A model generated the notes under the pieces. The model saw nothing but the letters and a program-made list of their open reading frames with translations. It was not told the origin of the DNA and searched no databases. From Actinobaculum sp. 313 (GTDB lineage: Bacteria; Actinomycetota; Actinomycetes; Actinomycetales; Actinomycetaceae): a stretch of DNA of 64,000 nt. Location: assembly GCF_003073475.1 (NCBI RefSeq), contig NZ_CP029033.1, positions 558,001 through 622,000 of the forward strand. Direction: 5' to 3'. Positions 27,086 through 36,700 of the stretch are shown here, one piece after another; position 1 is the stretch's first letter; each line of letters begins with the position of its first letter. A program made the translations under genes and the position numbers.

Positions 27086-27156
27086 TCCGCCTTGGTGTAA
27101 TGGCAGCACAGAGGTCTTTGGAACCTTTAGTCCAGGTTCGAGTCCTGGAGGCGGAG
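27086..27156 (+). tRNA. tRNA-Gln (anticodon UUG)
   Basis: A 71-nt cloverleaf. The acceptor TCCGCCT (27086-27092) pairs with AGGCGGA, and the discriminator base is G. Anticodon stem GAGGT/ACCTT encloses loop CTTTGGA with anticodon TTG. The T-arm is CCAGG-TTCGAGT-CCTGG. CCA is not encoded. It precedes glmU, as in other actinobacteria. Confidence 0.93.
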
Positions 27157-27240
27157 CTGGCGTGGCATCTGCAAAGTGCCGCGCGGCTCGGCACATGAGT
27201 GCCGAGGGGCCCGTCCCAGTCACCCAGATAGGGGGTTGCC

Positions 27241-28305
27241 GTGAGCGTGTCGCATCCGGCCGCGGTTATCATCCTCGCAGCGGGGCAGGGTACCCGTATG
27301 AAGTCCGCCACTCCGAAAGTCTTGCATACCATGTGCGGGCGGTCATTGCTCGGCCATGCCATTGCGGCGGCGCGTGGCCTGGAACCTGAGCATCTTGTTG
27401 TCGTGGTGCGCCACGAGGGTGAGATCGTCGCGGCGCACGCCCAGCAGTGCGACGCCGCCGCGGCAATTGCATGGCAAGACGAGATCAAGGGCACAGGCCG
27501 CGCGGTGTGGTGCGGTCTGCAGGCGTTGCCAGAAAGTCTTGACGGCGCAGTCGTCGTGATGGCCGGTGATACGCCTCTCCTCGATACTCCAACGCTTTCG
27601 AGGCTGGTAGAGAACCACGCGGCAAATGCCGTGACGATTCTGACAACCCTGGTTCCCGACGCCACCGGATACGGTCGAATTCTGCGTGATGACGCAGGGC
27701 AGGTTCGTGGTGTGGTTGAACACCGCGACGCTACCGACGAGCAGAGGGCCATTCGGGAAATCAACACGTCGACATACACATTCGATTTGGCCTTCCTGCG
27801 CGGCGCTCTCGGCAATCTCGGTACCGCCAACGCGCAGGGTGAAATGTACCTCACCGACGTGGTATCTGCAGCCTACGGTGCCGACGCCGGCGTCGGAGAT
27901 CTGGTTCTCGATGACTCCTGGCTGGTGGAAGGCTGTAATGATCTGGCGCAATTGGCCACCCTGCGCGCGCAGATGAATCGCCGCCTTCTAGAAAAATGGA
28001 TGCGATCCGGGGTGTCGATTATTGATCCGGCGACGACGTCGATCGATGTGGGTGTGCGCCTGGAACCGGATTGTCGGGTGGAACCGGGGACCCTGCTCCG
28101 TGGAAAGACGGTCGTGGCGACCGGCGCAATCGTTGGACCGGGCGAATTCGAGAACGCATTCGTGGGTGAGAACGCCGTCGCCCGGCACGTCGTCGTTCAC
28201 GACGCATCCATATCGGCAGGCGCTCGGCTCTTGCCCTACACCGCCGTGTCAGCAGAAACAGAATCCGCTGACGGTACTGACCCGAAACGACTACCGGCCA
28301 ACTGA
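27241..28305 (+). CDS. glmU: GlmU-like UDP-GlcNAc pyrophosphorylase with truncated acetyltransferase domain
   Basis: The uridylyltransferase half is complete: VIILAAGQGTRMKSATPKVLH (nucleotide loop), MAGDTPLL, TGYGRILRD, EINTSTYTFD, GEMYLTDVV. It should convert GlcN-1-P acetylated elsewhere, or GlcNAc-1-P, to UDP-GlcNAc for cell-wall synthesis. The C-terminal left-handed beta-helix begins (DPATTSIDVGVRLEPDCRV) but stops at residue 354, about 100 residues short. The region that in E. coli GlmU carries the acetyltransferase active site (around Lys351, His363, Tyr366, Asn377, Lys392) is absent. prs begins 20 nt later, so there is no hidden remainder in another frame. GTG 27241 follows a G-rich ribosome site. 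Confidence 0.88.
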   Translation: MSVSHPAAVIILAAGQGTRMKSATPKVLHTMCGRSLLGHAIAAARGLEPEHLVVVVRHEGEIVAAHAQQCDAAAAIAWQDEIKGTGRAVWCGLQALPESLDGAVVVMAGDTPLLDTPTLSRLVENHAANAVTILTTLVPDATGYGRILRDDAGQVRGVVEHRDATDEQRAIREINTSTYTFDLAFLRGALGNLGTANAQGEMYLTDVVSAAYGADAGVGDLVLDDSWLVEGCNDLAQLATLRAQMNRRLLEKWMRSGVSIIDPATTSIDVGVRLEPDCRVEPGTLLRGKTVVATGAIVGPGEFENAFVGENAVARHVVVHDASISAGARLLPYTAVSAETESADGTDPKRLPAN

Positions 28306-28324
28306 GTGATACAGGGGATCCATC

Positions 28325-29305
28325 ATGACGGGAATGCAGGTCAGCAACGATAAACGCCTCGTGCTGGTAAGCGGCAGAGCGCATCCGGCACTTGCCAAAC
28401 ATGTGGCAGAGGAACTGGGGATCGACCTGCTTCCCACCACGATCTACGATTTCGCGAACTCAGAGATATATGTCCGCTTCGAAGAATCGGTACGTGGAGC
28501 GGACGTCTTCATCCTTCAGTCGCATCCCGACCCGATCAATAAGTGGCTGATGGAGCAACTGATCATGGTCGACGCCGCCAAGCGTGCGTCTGCGAAGCGC
28601 ATTACCGCGGTGGCTCCCTGTTACCCCTATGCACGCCAGGATAAGAAGCACCGTGGCCGCGAACCCGTCTCCGCCCGCCTGGTGGCGGACCTTCTGAAAA
28701 CCGCCGGAGCCGACCGCATCATGAGCGTCGATCTGCATGCCGCCCAGTCGCAGGGCTTCTTCGACGGCCCGGTGGATCATTTGTGGGCCATGCCCACGCT
28801 GGTGGAATATGTGCGCACACGCATCGACACCGAGAACGCTGTAGTGGTGTCCCCGGACGCCGGGCGTATCAAGGTGGCGGAACAGTGGGGCAACCGGCTG
28901 GGAGGCGTTCCGCTCGCTTTCGTGCATAAGACTCGCGACATCAACAACCCGAATAAGGCGACGGCGAATCGTGTTGTAGGTGATGTCATCGGACGCACCG
29001 CGGTGATTGTGGATGACCTCATCGACACGGCCGGAACGATATGCGGTGCGGTGCGTGTGGTGTTGGAAGCCGGAGCAAAGGACGTCATCGTCGCCGCTAC
29101 GCACGGCGTGCTCTCCGATCCGGCGGTTGCCCGGCTGCAGGAATCGGGCCTGCGTGAGCTGGTCATTACCGACACATTGCCCATCCCGCCGGATAAGCGT
29201 TTCCCGCAACTGACCGTACTGCCGATTGCTCCCATCCTGGCTCGCGCCATCGACGAGGTGTTCGAGGATGGCTCGGTAACAAGCCTGTTCGACGGCGCCT
29301 ACTGA
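28325..29305 (+). CDS. prs: Ribose-phosphate pyrophosphokinase (PRPP synthetase)
   Basis: Makes PRPP from ribose-5-phosphate and ATP for nucleotide, His and Trp synthesis. The 326-residue protein shows FANSEIYVRFEESVRGADVF, the flexible-loop PYARQDKKHRGREPV, DLHAAQSQGFFDGPVDH and the PRPP-binding loop VIVDDLIDTAGTI. Length is normal. It lies 20 nt after glmU, giving the common glmU-prs operon that links cell-wall and nucleotide precursor supply. ATG 28325 is used; ATG 28334 is also in frame. Confidence 0.95.
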   Translation: MTGMQVSNDKRLVLVSGRAHPALAKHVAEELGIDLLPTTIYDFANSEIYVRFEESVRGADVFILQSHPDPINKWLMEQLIMVDAAKRASAKRITAVAPCYPYARQDKKHRGREPVSARLVADLLKTAGADRIMSVDLHAAQSQGFFDGPVDHLWAMPTLVEYVRTRIDTENAVVVSPDAGRIKVAEQWGNRLGGVPLAFVHKTRDINNPNKATANRVVGDVIGRTAVIVDDLIDTAGTICGAVRVVLEAGAKDVIVAATHGVLSDPAVARLQESGLRELVITDTLPIPPDKRFPQLTVLPIAPILARAIDEVFEDGSVTSLFDGAY

Positions 29306-29363
29306 CGATGCAGCCACGTGGCTGCGCTCTACGTTCAGGTGTCATCGCGATACTCTTAAAGGG

Positions 29364-30098
29364 ATGTATTACACAATCCTTGTGCTGGCCGGAGTGGGCG
29401 CAGGAATCGTCGGCTACCTCGTGGGGCTGGCGTCTCTGGTGAGCTATCCGGTTATGGTTGCGCTGGGTATCCCGCCGGTACTGGCGAATACCTCGAACAC
29501 GGTGGCATTGCTTGGTGCAGGAGCCGGCTCCGTGGCGAAGGCATGGCGGCGAATGCTGCAGGTAAAGGTGTACCCGCTATGGCCGCAGTTGCTGGTATCC
29601 CTCGTTGGAGGCGCTGTTGGGGGATGGCTCCTCATCGTGGCCGACCCGGCCGTATTCGAAGCGATTGTTCCATGGCTTGTGTTGACCGGTACGGTGTTGG
29701 TGATGCTGAGTCCACGGATTAACGGTGCGGTGACGAAGCATCGCCTGGCGCTATGGGCATTCCTCGCGATTCTGCTCCTCATTACGATCTACGGCGGATA
29801 TTTCGGTGCCGGGGCGGGAGTGCTGTTTTTTGCTCTATGTGTTCTGGCAACGCCGATGTCCGCCCACGATGCGGTGCTGATGAAAACGCCCATGCTCTTG
29901 GTGTCGAACATGGCGGCCGCACTAATCTTCATCACCCGTGGCCAAGTGAACTGGCCTGCGGCCATTGCCGTTGGTGTAGGCGCTTTTGCGGGAGGTTATG
30001 TTGCGCCGATCATCCAGCGCTACATTCCGGAAAACGTCATGCGCTGGATGGTGGCCGTTGGCGGTCTGGTTATGACCGTATGGTTGATTGTGCGTTAG
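29364..30098 (+). CDS. TSUP (TauE/SafE) family membrane permease
   Basis: A 244-residue protein with about eight membrane segments and the two half-repeats of the sulfite exporter/TauE/SafE family: AGIVGYLVGLASLVSYPVMVALGIPPVLANTSNTVAL in the first (key ANTSNT) and GGYFGAGAGVLFFALCV with LMKTPMLLVSNMAAALIF in the second. It probably exports or imports a small sulfur-containing or organic anion. The substrate is unknown. It stands alone 58 bp after prs. Confidence 0.88.
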   Translation: MYYTILVLAGVGAGIVGYLVGLASLVSYPVMVALGIPPVLANTSNTVALLGAGAGSVAKAWRRMLQVKVYPLWPQLLVSLVGGAVGGWLLIVADPAVFEAIVPWLVLTGTVLVMLSPRINGAVTKHRLALWAFLAILLLITIYGGYFGAGAGVLFFALCVLATPMSAHDAVLMKTPMLLVSNMAAALIFITRGQVNWPAAIAVGVGAFAGGYVAPIIQRYIPENVMRWMVAVGGLVMTVWLIVR

Positions 30099-30405
30099 GG
30101 TCGGCGTTGTTCCGACGACGGCGTAGTTCCAAGTGCGAGTGGTAGCCGGAACTACTGGTGCTGGGTGCTGGCGCGCACTACTCGGGCCGTCCCGCCGGTT
30201 ATAGCGCCGTACGACTCTGGCTTTACGTAGTGCACCTGTCGTGTCCGCTGTGAGTGAAAGGTAGGGGCTGAGTAACGAGGCCCCTTACTTCGCAACCAGA
30301 TACTCTGTATGCTCGGTGATGTACATCGGGCCCGGTTGTACACCGATCTGCAGCCCGGCAAGGTTGCTGATCCCTGTCATGTACCTACGACCCAAGGACG
30401 AAACT
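30099..30405. other. Intergenic region upstream of the exported toxin gene
   Basis: About 300 bp carrying the promoter and ribosome site (AAGGA at 30394-30398) of the next gene. No other gene is seen. Confidence 0.4.
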
Positions 30406-30846
30406 ATGTTGTTCCGTACTATCGCTGCTACAACGGCACTCAGCGTTGCGCTTGGCACTGCCGGCGTTGTCACGGCATCAGCCTCAGAAAACCGTCAACC
30501 ACCTATCCCGCCGGTGGTATTGACCAGTCACCTTACAAGTGGCCGCACCGCTCCGGACGAAGCATTCACTCTGCCGCCCATCACGCCGGTCATCCCACCG
30601 GCCGTCGGTGCGGTCCTCATGTGGCTCGGGCGGCTCGCGATCCGATTCACATTCCACTCAACGCAGAAAATGGCGAAACACGGACTCTCCCGGCAGATGG
30701 TGAAGAATGTCATCAACAACGGGAAAAGAACGAAAGGCAATGGAAATACATCGGTCTTTACCTCCGGGAAAGGGCAGAACAAGATCCGAGTCGTCATCGA
30801 CAACAGAACCGGCAACATCATCACGATAACGAAAGGAAACAACTAG
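30406..30846 (+). CDS. Exported DUF4258-like toxin candidate
   Basis: A 146-residue protein. Start 30406 gives a clean Sec signal peptide (MLFRTIAATTALSVALGTAGVVTASAS, cleavage near Ala-Ser-Ala); the ATG at 30316 would bury it. After a Pro-rich linker and a hydrophobic stretch (AVGAVLMWLGRLAIRF), the last 65 residues look like a DUF4258 domain: HSTQKMAKHGLSRQMVKNVINNG, then KIRVVIDNRTGNIITITKG. DUF4258 belongs to the BECR-type ribonuclease-like toxins, usually cytosolic or carried by polymorphic toxins; an N-terminal signal peptide is unusual. Three DUF2283-like genes follow, the first 3 nt after the stop. The domain call is by motif pattern and needs a profile search. Confidence 0.65.
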   Translation: MLFRTIAATTALSVALGTAGVVTASASENRQPPIPPVVLTSHLTSGRTAPDEAFTLPPITPVIPPAVGAVLMWLGRLAIRFTFHSTQKMAKHGLSRQMVKNVINNGKRTKGNGNTSVFTSGKGQNKIRVVIDNRTGNIITITKGNN

Positions 30847-30849
30847 ATC

Positions 30850-31074
30850 ATGCACATGACATACGACAGTGTGGCCGATGCGGCAGACATTGAACTCGTT
30901 GACATCTCGAGAATATACGCCTCGCGCAACGAGATTCATCATCCTGATGGGATCAATGAGTGGGAGATCAACCTGCATTTCGATGTGAAAGGCTGCCTTG
31001 TCGGGGTTGAGATCCTCTTTGCCAAGGAGGGCCTTCCAGCTGAGTTCGTAGCTCAATGTCAACAGCTCGCCTGA
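30850..31074 (+). CDS. DUF2283-like small protein, copy 1 (antitoxin/immunity candidate)
   Basis: A 74-residue cytosolic protein. MHMTYDSVADAADIELVD, HHPDGINEWEINLHFDVKGCLVGVEIL and a short C-terminal helix match the DUF2283 pattern (M-x-TYD...DA-Y/I...D...D-x-x-G-x-LVGIEIL). DUF2283 genes are commonly found next to DUF4258 toxins. This one is 3 nt after the toxin candidate, with AAGGAAA as ribosome site. Confidence 0.75.
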   Translation: MHMTYDSVADAADIELVDISRIYASRNEIHHPDGINEWEINLHFDVKGCLVGVEILFAKEGLPAEFVAQCQQLA

Positions 31075-31192
31075 AACCTTGCCGAGAGAAGCGCCTTAGC
31101 CGCGCACTTCTGGCAGAGAACAGCCGAGTTGATGACCCAACGCGAGCTTCTTGGCGAACAGGCAGGGATTAACCACCACGGAAGGAGGAATC

Positions 31193-31417
31193 ATGTATAT
31201 GACCTACGCTGCAGATGTTGACGCGGCCTATATCGGGCTGATCGACAACATGAGAAGCCACGACATGGTGACGGCGATTCACCACCCCGACGGGATTAAT
31301 GAGTGGGAGATCAATCTGGACTTCGACGTCAAGGGTCGGCTTGTCGGAATCGAAGTGCTTTTCGCGAAGGACGGCCTGCCGCCGGAGTTCATCTCTCAAT
31401 GCGAACGCCTCGCCTAG
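31193..31417 (+). CDS. DUF2283-like small protein, copy 2
   Basis: A 74-residue paralog (MYMTYAADVDAAYIGLID...) that shares IHHPDGINEWEINL and FDVKGRLVGIEVLFAKDGLPPEF with copy 1. The first half differs most. ATG 31193 has GGAGG at 31185-31189. It is separated from copy 1 by 118 bp of non-coding sequence, longer than expected for an operon, so it may have its own promoter. Confidence 0.75.
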   Translation: MYMTYAADVDAAYIGLIDNMRSHDMVTAIHHPDGINEWEINLDFDVKGRLVGIEVLFAKDGLPPEFISQCERLA

Positions 31418-31420
31418 GCA

Positions 31421-31457
31421 CGCAACCGGGCAGGGTGCGGGCCCCTGACCGGTTGCG
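31421..31457 (+). terminator. Large hairpin between DUF2283 copies 2 and 3
   Basis: CGCAACCGG (31421-31429) pairs with CCGGTTGCG (31449-31457), and CAGGG (31431-31435) with CCCTG (31443-31447) inside it, leaving a 7-nt loop. The hairpin starts 4 nt after the copy 2 stop. There is no T-run; it could be a terminator or an mRNA-stabilising stem that limits expression of copy 3. Confidence 0.6.
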
Positions 31458-31612
31458 CCGTGGTCCTATACGGGCCGATGTCTGGTCCAGGCCCCTGATC
31501 TGCCTCTGATCCGTGCCCCAGAGTTTTGCAGGCTTGTTCACTCGCCTACAACCACATGCCCCCAACCGAACGACAACGAACCCCAACAGAACTACAACGA
31601 AAAGGAAGAACC

Positions 31613-31852
31613 ATGCGAATGACATACGATGACAAGGTCGACGTCGCCTATATTGCCCTGGTTGACGAGTTCACAGGCGACTTCACGATCGTGCAATCCG
31701 TCACCGGGTTGCGGCACCCCGAGGGAATCAACCCTGTCGAGATCGCACTTGACCTCGACGTCAAAGGCCGCCTAGTCGGAATCAAGATCCTCCACGCAAA
31801 ACAAGGAGTACCACCAGAATTCCTCACTCTCTGCGAACGCATCAACCCGTAA
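31613..31852 (+). CDS. DUF2283-like small protein, copy 3
   Basis: A 79-residue paralog (MRMTYDDKVDVAYIALVDEF) that keeps LRHPEGINPVEIALDLDVKGRLVGIKIL and GVPPEFLTLCERI. It is more diverged than copies 1 and 2 and has a longer central loop. ATG 31613 follows AAGGAAG. It is cytosolic, as expected for an antitoxin of an RNA-cleaving toxin. Confidence 0.75.
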   Translation: MRMTYDDKVDVAYIALVDEFTGDFTIVQSVTGLRHPEGINPVEIALDLDVKGRLVGIKILHAKQGVPPEFLTLCERINP

Positions 31853-32080
31853 GTCCGGCGAATTCGTTGGCTTGGATTCGTGGCATTGTCGCGTTAAACT
31901 GGCACAGTTGCCTCGGCGAGGGAGAGCTGACGGTACGGACTAGCCGGTTGGCGCTGGGCCATTACGTCAGCCACTCCGTTATCGACGCGGTGGTTATGCC
32001 CTTGTGGTGTCGCCTGTCGTGGAAGAGGCCACATCGGTCCGGTCGGGCCGGTGGAGAACACTAACAAGGAGTAGACCATC

Positions 32081-32698
32081 ATGGCAGATTCCAACAAGCT
32101 CTCTGCACTTGCGCGCACCAACTTCGGAAAGGGCGCGGCGCGGCAGTTGCGCCGCGCGGGGCGCATTCCGGCAGTGGTATACGGGCATGGCGCTGAACCA
32201 GTTCACCTCTCTTTTGATGAGCATGACGTTTTCCTCGCCACGAAGGGCCAGGCAAATGCTGTTCTTACCGTCGATCTGGAGGGTGAGGAGCTTCTTGCCC
32301 TTGTTAAGGATATCCAGCGGAACCCGCTCTCCCGCGCCATCGAGCATCTGGACTTGCTGCGCGTCAGCCGTTCGGAGAAGGTGGAAGTGGAGATTCCGGT
32401 CGAAGTGACCGGCGAGTCCGCATCCGGTACGATCCATCAGGTCGAAGTCATGCAGCTGCTGGTCAAGGCACCGGCCGTTGCCATCCCGGAGAATATCGTC
32501 ATCAGCGTTGACGGCCTCGAAGACGGCAATCACGTCACCGTTGCTGATATTGCCTTCCCGGAGGACGTGGAATGCGATCTCGACCCGGAGACCATTGTCG
32601 TCGTGATTTCCCAGCCCGAGGTTGATCGCGCCCTGGAGGCCGCTGACGAAGCCGCCGCAGAGGCTGCCTCAGCCGCTGCCGCCGAAGCGGCTGAGTAA
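32081..32698 (+). CDS. rplY: 50S ribosomal protein L25/general stress protein Ctc
   Basis: Binds 5S rRNA in the large subunit. The 205-residue form has the N-terminal L25 domain (FGKGAARQLRRAGRIPAVVYGHG, about 1-95) and the C-terminal TL5/Ctc beta domain (VPVEVTGES-type strand, then LPEDVECDLD-type sheet to about 190). An Ala/Glu-rich tail ends it, as in many actinobacteria. AAGGAG precedes ATG 32081. It lies upstream of pth, the usual neighbour. Confidence 0.94.
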   Translation: MADSNKLSALARTNFGKGAARQLRRAGRIPAVVYGHGAEPVHLSFDEHDVFLATKGQANAVLTVDLEGEELLALVKDIQRNPLSRAIEHLDLLRVSRSEKVEVEIPVEVTGESASGTIHQVEVMQLLVKAPAVAIPENIVISVDGLEDGNHVTVADIAFPEDVECDLDPETIVVVISQPEVDRALEAADEAAAEAASAAAAEAAE

Positions 32699-33021
32699 TC
32701 GGGTCAAGCCGAGTAATCGGGACGAAGAACCGATATCGGCCTGGCGGTGATAGGTTTCAAAGGTGGGCGGCTGCTCGTGCCTGAACTGGTACGAACAGCC
32801 GTCTGCCCGCCACATGGAGCTTTGCGCTACACATAGCCTTCGGCTATGGGGCGCTTTGCGCTACATGTATTTCGTGACCGGTTGCCTTCGGCTACATGGG
32901 CTGCCCGCTTGTACAGCGCACACTGCACCGCATAGCATTGGCGCGACTTCACACCACGTGGTAGGCACCTCGCTCAGCGCGATCTACAACATCCTCATCA
33001 CAGGGAGGACCGGAAGGAATA
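32699..33021. other. rplY-pth intergenic region with hairpins and short repeats
   Basis: An imperfect hairpin spans about 32764-32808 (GGGC-GGCTG-TCGT-CC against GG-ACGA-CAGCC-GCCC) and may end rplY transcription. A perfect 7-bp hairpin CATAGCC/GGCTATG lies at 32832-32848. TTTGCGCTACA occurs twice nearby, and CCTTCGGCTA occurs at two places. No gene is seen. Confidence 0.5.
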
Positions 33022-33609
33022 ATGTTCGCCGTCGTCGGTCTAGGTAATCCCGGGGAACGATACGCACAGACACGGCACAATGCCGGGCATATGGTCATTG
33101 CGTCCCTCGCGTCTCGCGCCGGAGCGGCACTTCGCGCGCATCGCGCCACGCATACGCACACCCTTTCCACGCGAGTAGGTGCTCTTCCGGGAGAAAGCGG
33201 CCAGCAGGCGATACTTGCCACCTGCGATTGTTATATGAACGTCTCCGGGGGGCCGGTCAAGGCATTGCTGACGTACTTCAATGCGACCGCGGAGGAACTT
33301 CTCGTCATCCACGATGATCTCGACCTTCCTTTCGGTACTCTTCGTTTGAAACGTGGCGGCGGAGAAGGCGGGCATAACGGACTGAAGTCCATCAGCCAGG
33401 CTTTGGGGACGCGTGACTATCTGCGGCTGCGTTTCGGAGTGGGCCGTCCTCCCGGCAGGCAGGACCCGGCAGACTTCGTGCTGCGGCCGTTCGCTCCGGC
33501 GGAGCGGCGTGAACTTCCCACCCTTGTGGAAAACGCAGCCGACGCCGTCGAAGATGTTCTGACCCGGGGTTTTGATGCTGCGCAGATGCGTTTGCACACC
33601 GCGAACTGA
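33022..33609 (+). CDS. pth: Peptidyl-tRNA hydrolase
   Basis: Releases peptides from stalled peptidyl-tRNA. The 195-residue protein has the N-terminal VVGLGNPGERYAQTRHNAGHMV, with the catalytic His in RHNAGH, and NVSGGPV (for the usual MNxSG), HDDLDLPFGTLRLKRGGGEGGHNGLKSI and RFGVGRPPG. GGAAGG lies upstream of ATG 33022. rplY-pth-mfd is a standard actinobacterial order. Confidence 0.95.
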   Translation: MFAVVGLGNPGERYAQTRHNAGHMVIASLASRAGAALRAHRATHTHTLSTRVGALPGESGQQAILATCDCYMNVSGGPVKALLTYFNATAEELLVIHDDLDLPFGTLRLKRGGGEGGHNGLKSISQALGTRDYLRLRFGVGRPPGRQDPADFVLRPFAPAERRELPTLVENAADAVEDVLTRGFDAAQMRLHTAN

Positions 33610-33632
33610 GCTTGAGAATAGTCCTGACCGGG

Positions 33633-33728
33633 TGACGGTAGCCGAAGAACCAGGTAACTACACCGCGCACAGTTGACCGACACGGAGCGCCTCTGATGAC
33701 GGTAGCCGAAAAGCCCGGTAACTACACC
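33633..33728. repeat. Two imperfect 32-nt direct repeats, 64 bp apart, between pth and mfd
   Basis: TGACGGTAGCCGAAGAACC at 33633 recurs as TGACGGTAGCCGAAAAGCC at 33697, each followed by GGTAACTACACC. The copies differ by about three bases. They lie just upstream of mfd and may have regulatory meaning or be a simple duplication. Confidence 0.7.
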
Positions 33729-33750
33729 ACTAGCTGAGCTGGAGATACCC

Positions 33751-36700
33751 ATGGATTTACGTCCGATTCTTCCTCTTGTTGGTGCCGATCCGGCGCTTGC
33801 AGAGTTGGGAGCGGAGCGTGGCCTCGGCACGGATGCCGAGCAGCGCTGGGATATCGCCATGCCGCGCGGGTTGGTAACTCCAGTCGTTGCCCTGCTTGCC
33901 GGGGCGGGAGACGTTGCGGGCACCGGAAGCCAAACCGAGGCCGAAAACGTTGCGAATGGCGCGGGTGCCGCGGGTGGCGACGCCGTCGATAGACTCGCCG
34001 CCGCCTTATCCGAGCGTGCCGACGGGGCCGCCGGGAAACGCCTGCCCTTGCATGTGGCCGTCACAGCCACCGGACGGGAAGCCGAGGAACTGGCCGGTGC
34101 GCTACGCGCTTATATGCCCGACGATGCGGTAGAGGTATTTCCATCTTGGGAGACCCTGCCACACGAGCGGCTTTCTCCACGTTCGGATACTGTTGCGCGG
34201 CGGCTCCTCGTGCAGCGGCGGCTTGCCTACCCGGCGGAGTTTGCTCCGCTAAAGGTGCTGGTGATGCCGGTACGAGCCTTGCTGCAGCCGATTACGGTCG
34301 GCTTGGGTGAGATGGTGCCTGTGCGCGTGCGCCTCGGGGACCGGGTTGATCTCACCGAGCTGGAAGAAGCGCTGGTCGGGGCGGCATACTCCCGGGTGGA
34401 TATGGTGGAGCGACGCGGTCAATTCGCGGTGCGCGGCGGAATCATCGACATCTTTCCCCCCACCGAGGCACGGCCGTTGCGAATCGAACTTTTTGGCGAC
34501 GAAGTGGACGAAATCCGCAGCTTCGCAGTCGCCGACCAGCGCTCTCTCGCGCCGGCCAGCGAGGTGTATGCCACGCCGTGCCGGGAGATCTTTCTGACCG
34601 ACGATGTGCGGCAGCGTGCTCGCGATCTGATGACGGAGCTGCCCGGAGCCGTCGACATGCTGGAAAAGATCTCGCAGGGAATCGCCCCGGAGGGCATGGA
34701 GTCGCTTGCCCCGGTACTGGTGGAACGCATGGTTCCCGTGGTCGATACTCTCCCCGATTCGGCGCGCCTGCTCATTGTGGAACCGGAGAGGGTCCAGCAG
34801 CGTGCAGATTCTCTGATCGCCACTACCGAGGAGTTTCTTACCGCGGCGTGGAGTTCGGCTGCCGCAGGTGGCAAGGTGCCGGTGAGCGTCGACACGGCAT
34901 CGTTCGCGGAACTCGCTGATATGCGCGACCGAGTGTTAGATAGCGGGCGGGCGTGGTGGACGCTGGGTGGCTTCGCGCGCGACGAGCGCATCACCGCCGA
35001 CGCGAGCAGGATTGATGCGCGCGAACCGCGCCGGTTTCTCGGGAAGGTCGACGACGCTCTGGCCGCCATCGGTGAACGCTCCCGGCAGCGGTGGCGCCTG
35101 GCACTGGTGGTGGAAGGCGCCGGTCCGGGCAGGAGGTTGGCGGCACAACTCGGCGATCAGGAAATTCCGGCGCGATACGTGGATGACTTGCCGGCAGAGA
35201 TGGAACCTTCCGTGTGCTATGTGACGATGGCGCCCATCTCCTCCGGATTCATCATGGAGGGGCAGCGCCTCGGCGTGCTTACAGCCGCTGAAATCACCGG
35301 ACGAGGCGGCTCGTCAACGAAGGACATGCGGAAGATGCCCGCCCGTCGTAAGGCGACGGTGGACCCGCTATCCCTGAAACCCGGCGACTTCGTCGTTCAT
35401 GAACGGCACGGCGTGGGACGGTTCATCCGCATGGATAAGAGGGCCGTCGGCTCCAGCCGGGAGAACCAACGCGAATACGTCGTCGTCGAATATGCGCCGA
35501 GCAGGCGCGGAGGACCGGCAGATCAACTGTGGGTGCCCACAGACTCGCTGGACCAGCTCTCCCGCTACTCCGGCGGTGAGGCGCCGCCGCTGAACAAGAT
35601 GGGTGGCTCGGACTGGGCGAAAACAAAGGCGAAGGCGCGGGCCGCCACCAAACAGATCGCCTCGGAACTCGTGCGTCTGTACGCGCAACGCCAGGCTACC
35701 AAGGGCTACGCCTTCTCGCCTGACACCCCGTGGCAGCGGGAACTGGAGGACGCCTTTGCCTATGTGGAGACCCCGGATCAGCTGCACACGATTGACGAGG
35801 TGAAAGCGGATATGGAGAAGTCGGTGCCAATGGACCGGCTAATTTCCGGCGACGTCGGCTACGGCAAAACCGAAATCGCCGTGCGCGCCGCCTTCAAAGC
35901 CGTGCAGGACGGAAAACAGGTAGCCGTCCTCGTTCCCACCACACTATTGGTGCAGCAGCATTTCGAGACCTTCTCCGAGCGCTATTCCGGTTTCCCGGTC
36001 CGCCTGGCAATGTTGTCGCGTTTCCAGTCTGATAGAGAAGCGGACGAGACCATCGCCGGGCTGGCCGCAGGTACGGTGGACGTTGTCATTGGCACGCACC
36101 GCCTGCTCACCGGTAATGTGCGTTTCAAGAACCTGGGCTTGGTGGTTATTGACGAGGAGCAGCGCTTCGGCGTCGAACATAAGGAGACGTTGAAACAGCT
36201 GTACCCCACGGTGGATGTGCTCTCCATGTCTGCCACACCGATTCCGCGTACTCTGGAAATGGCGGTGACTGGGGTGCGGGAGATGTCCACGCTCGCCACA
36301 CCCCCGGAGGAACGCCACCCGGTGCTCACCTACGTTGGTGTACACGAACAGAAGCAGATCGTGGCGGCGATTCGCCGGGAGCTGTTACGCGACGGTCAGG
36401 TGTTTTACGTGCACAACCGGGTAGGCGATATGGCTCGTACCGCCGCGCGTTTACAAGAGCTCATTCCCGAGGCCCGGGTGGCCATTGCGCACGGCAAAAT
36501 GAACGAGGCACAGCTGGAAGAGGTTATCCAGAGCTTCTGGGATAAAGAGATCGATGTGCTGGTGTGTACCACCATTGTGGAAACCGGCCTGGATATCTCC
36601 AACGCCAACACTCTGATCGTGGAGGACGCGGACAGGTTCGGGCTCTCGCAGCTTCACCAGTTGCGCGGCCGGGTGGGCCGCGGTCGGGAACGCGCCTACG

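Noticed and set aside
27241-28305. glmU shortened by a frameshift
   Set aside because: Unlike metG, tatD and eno, no continuation of the beta-helix exists in another frame; prs starts 20 nt after the stop.
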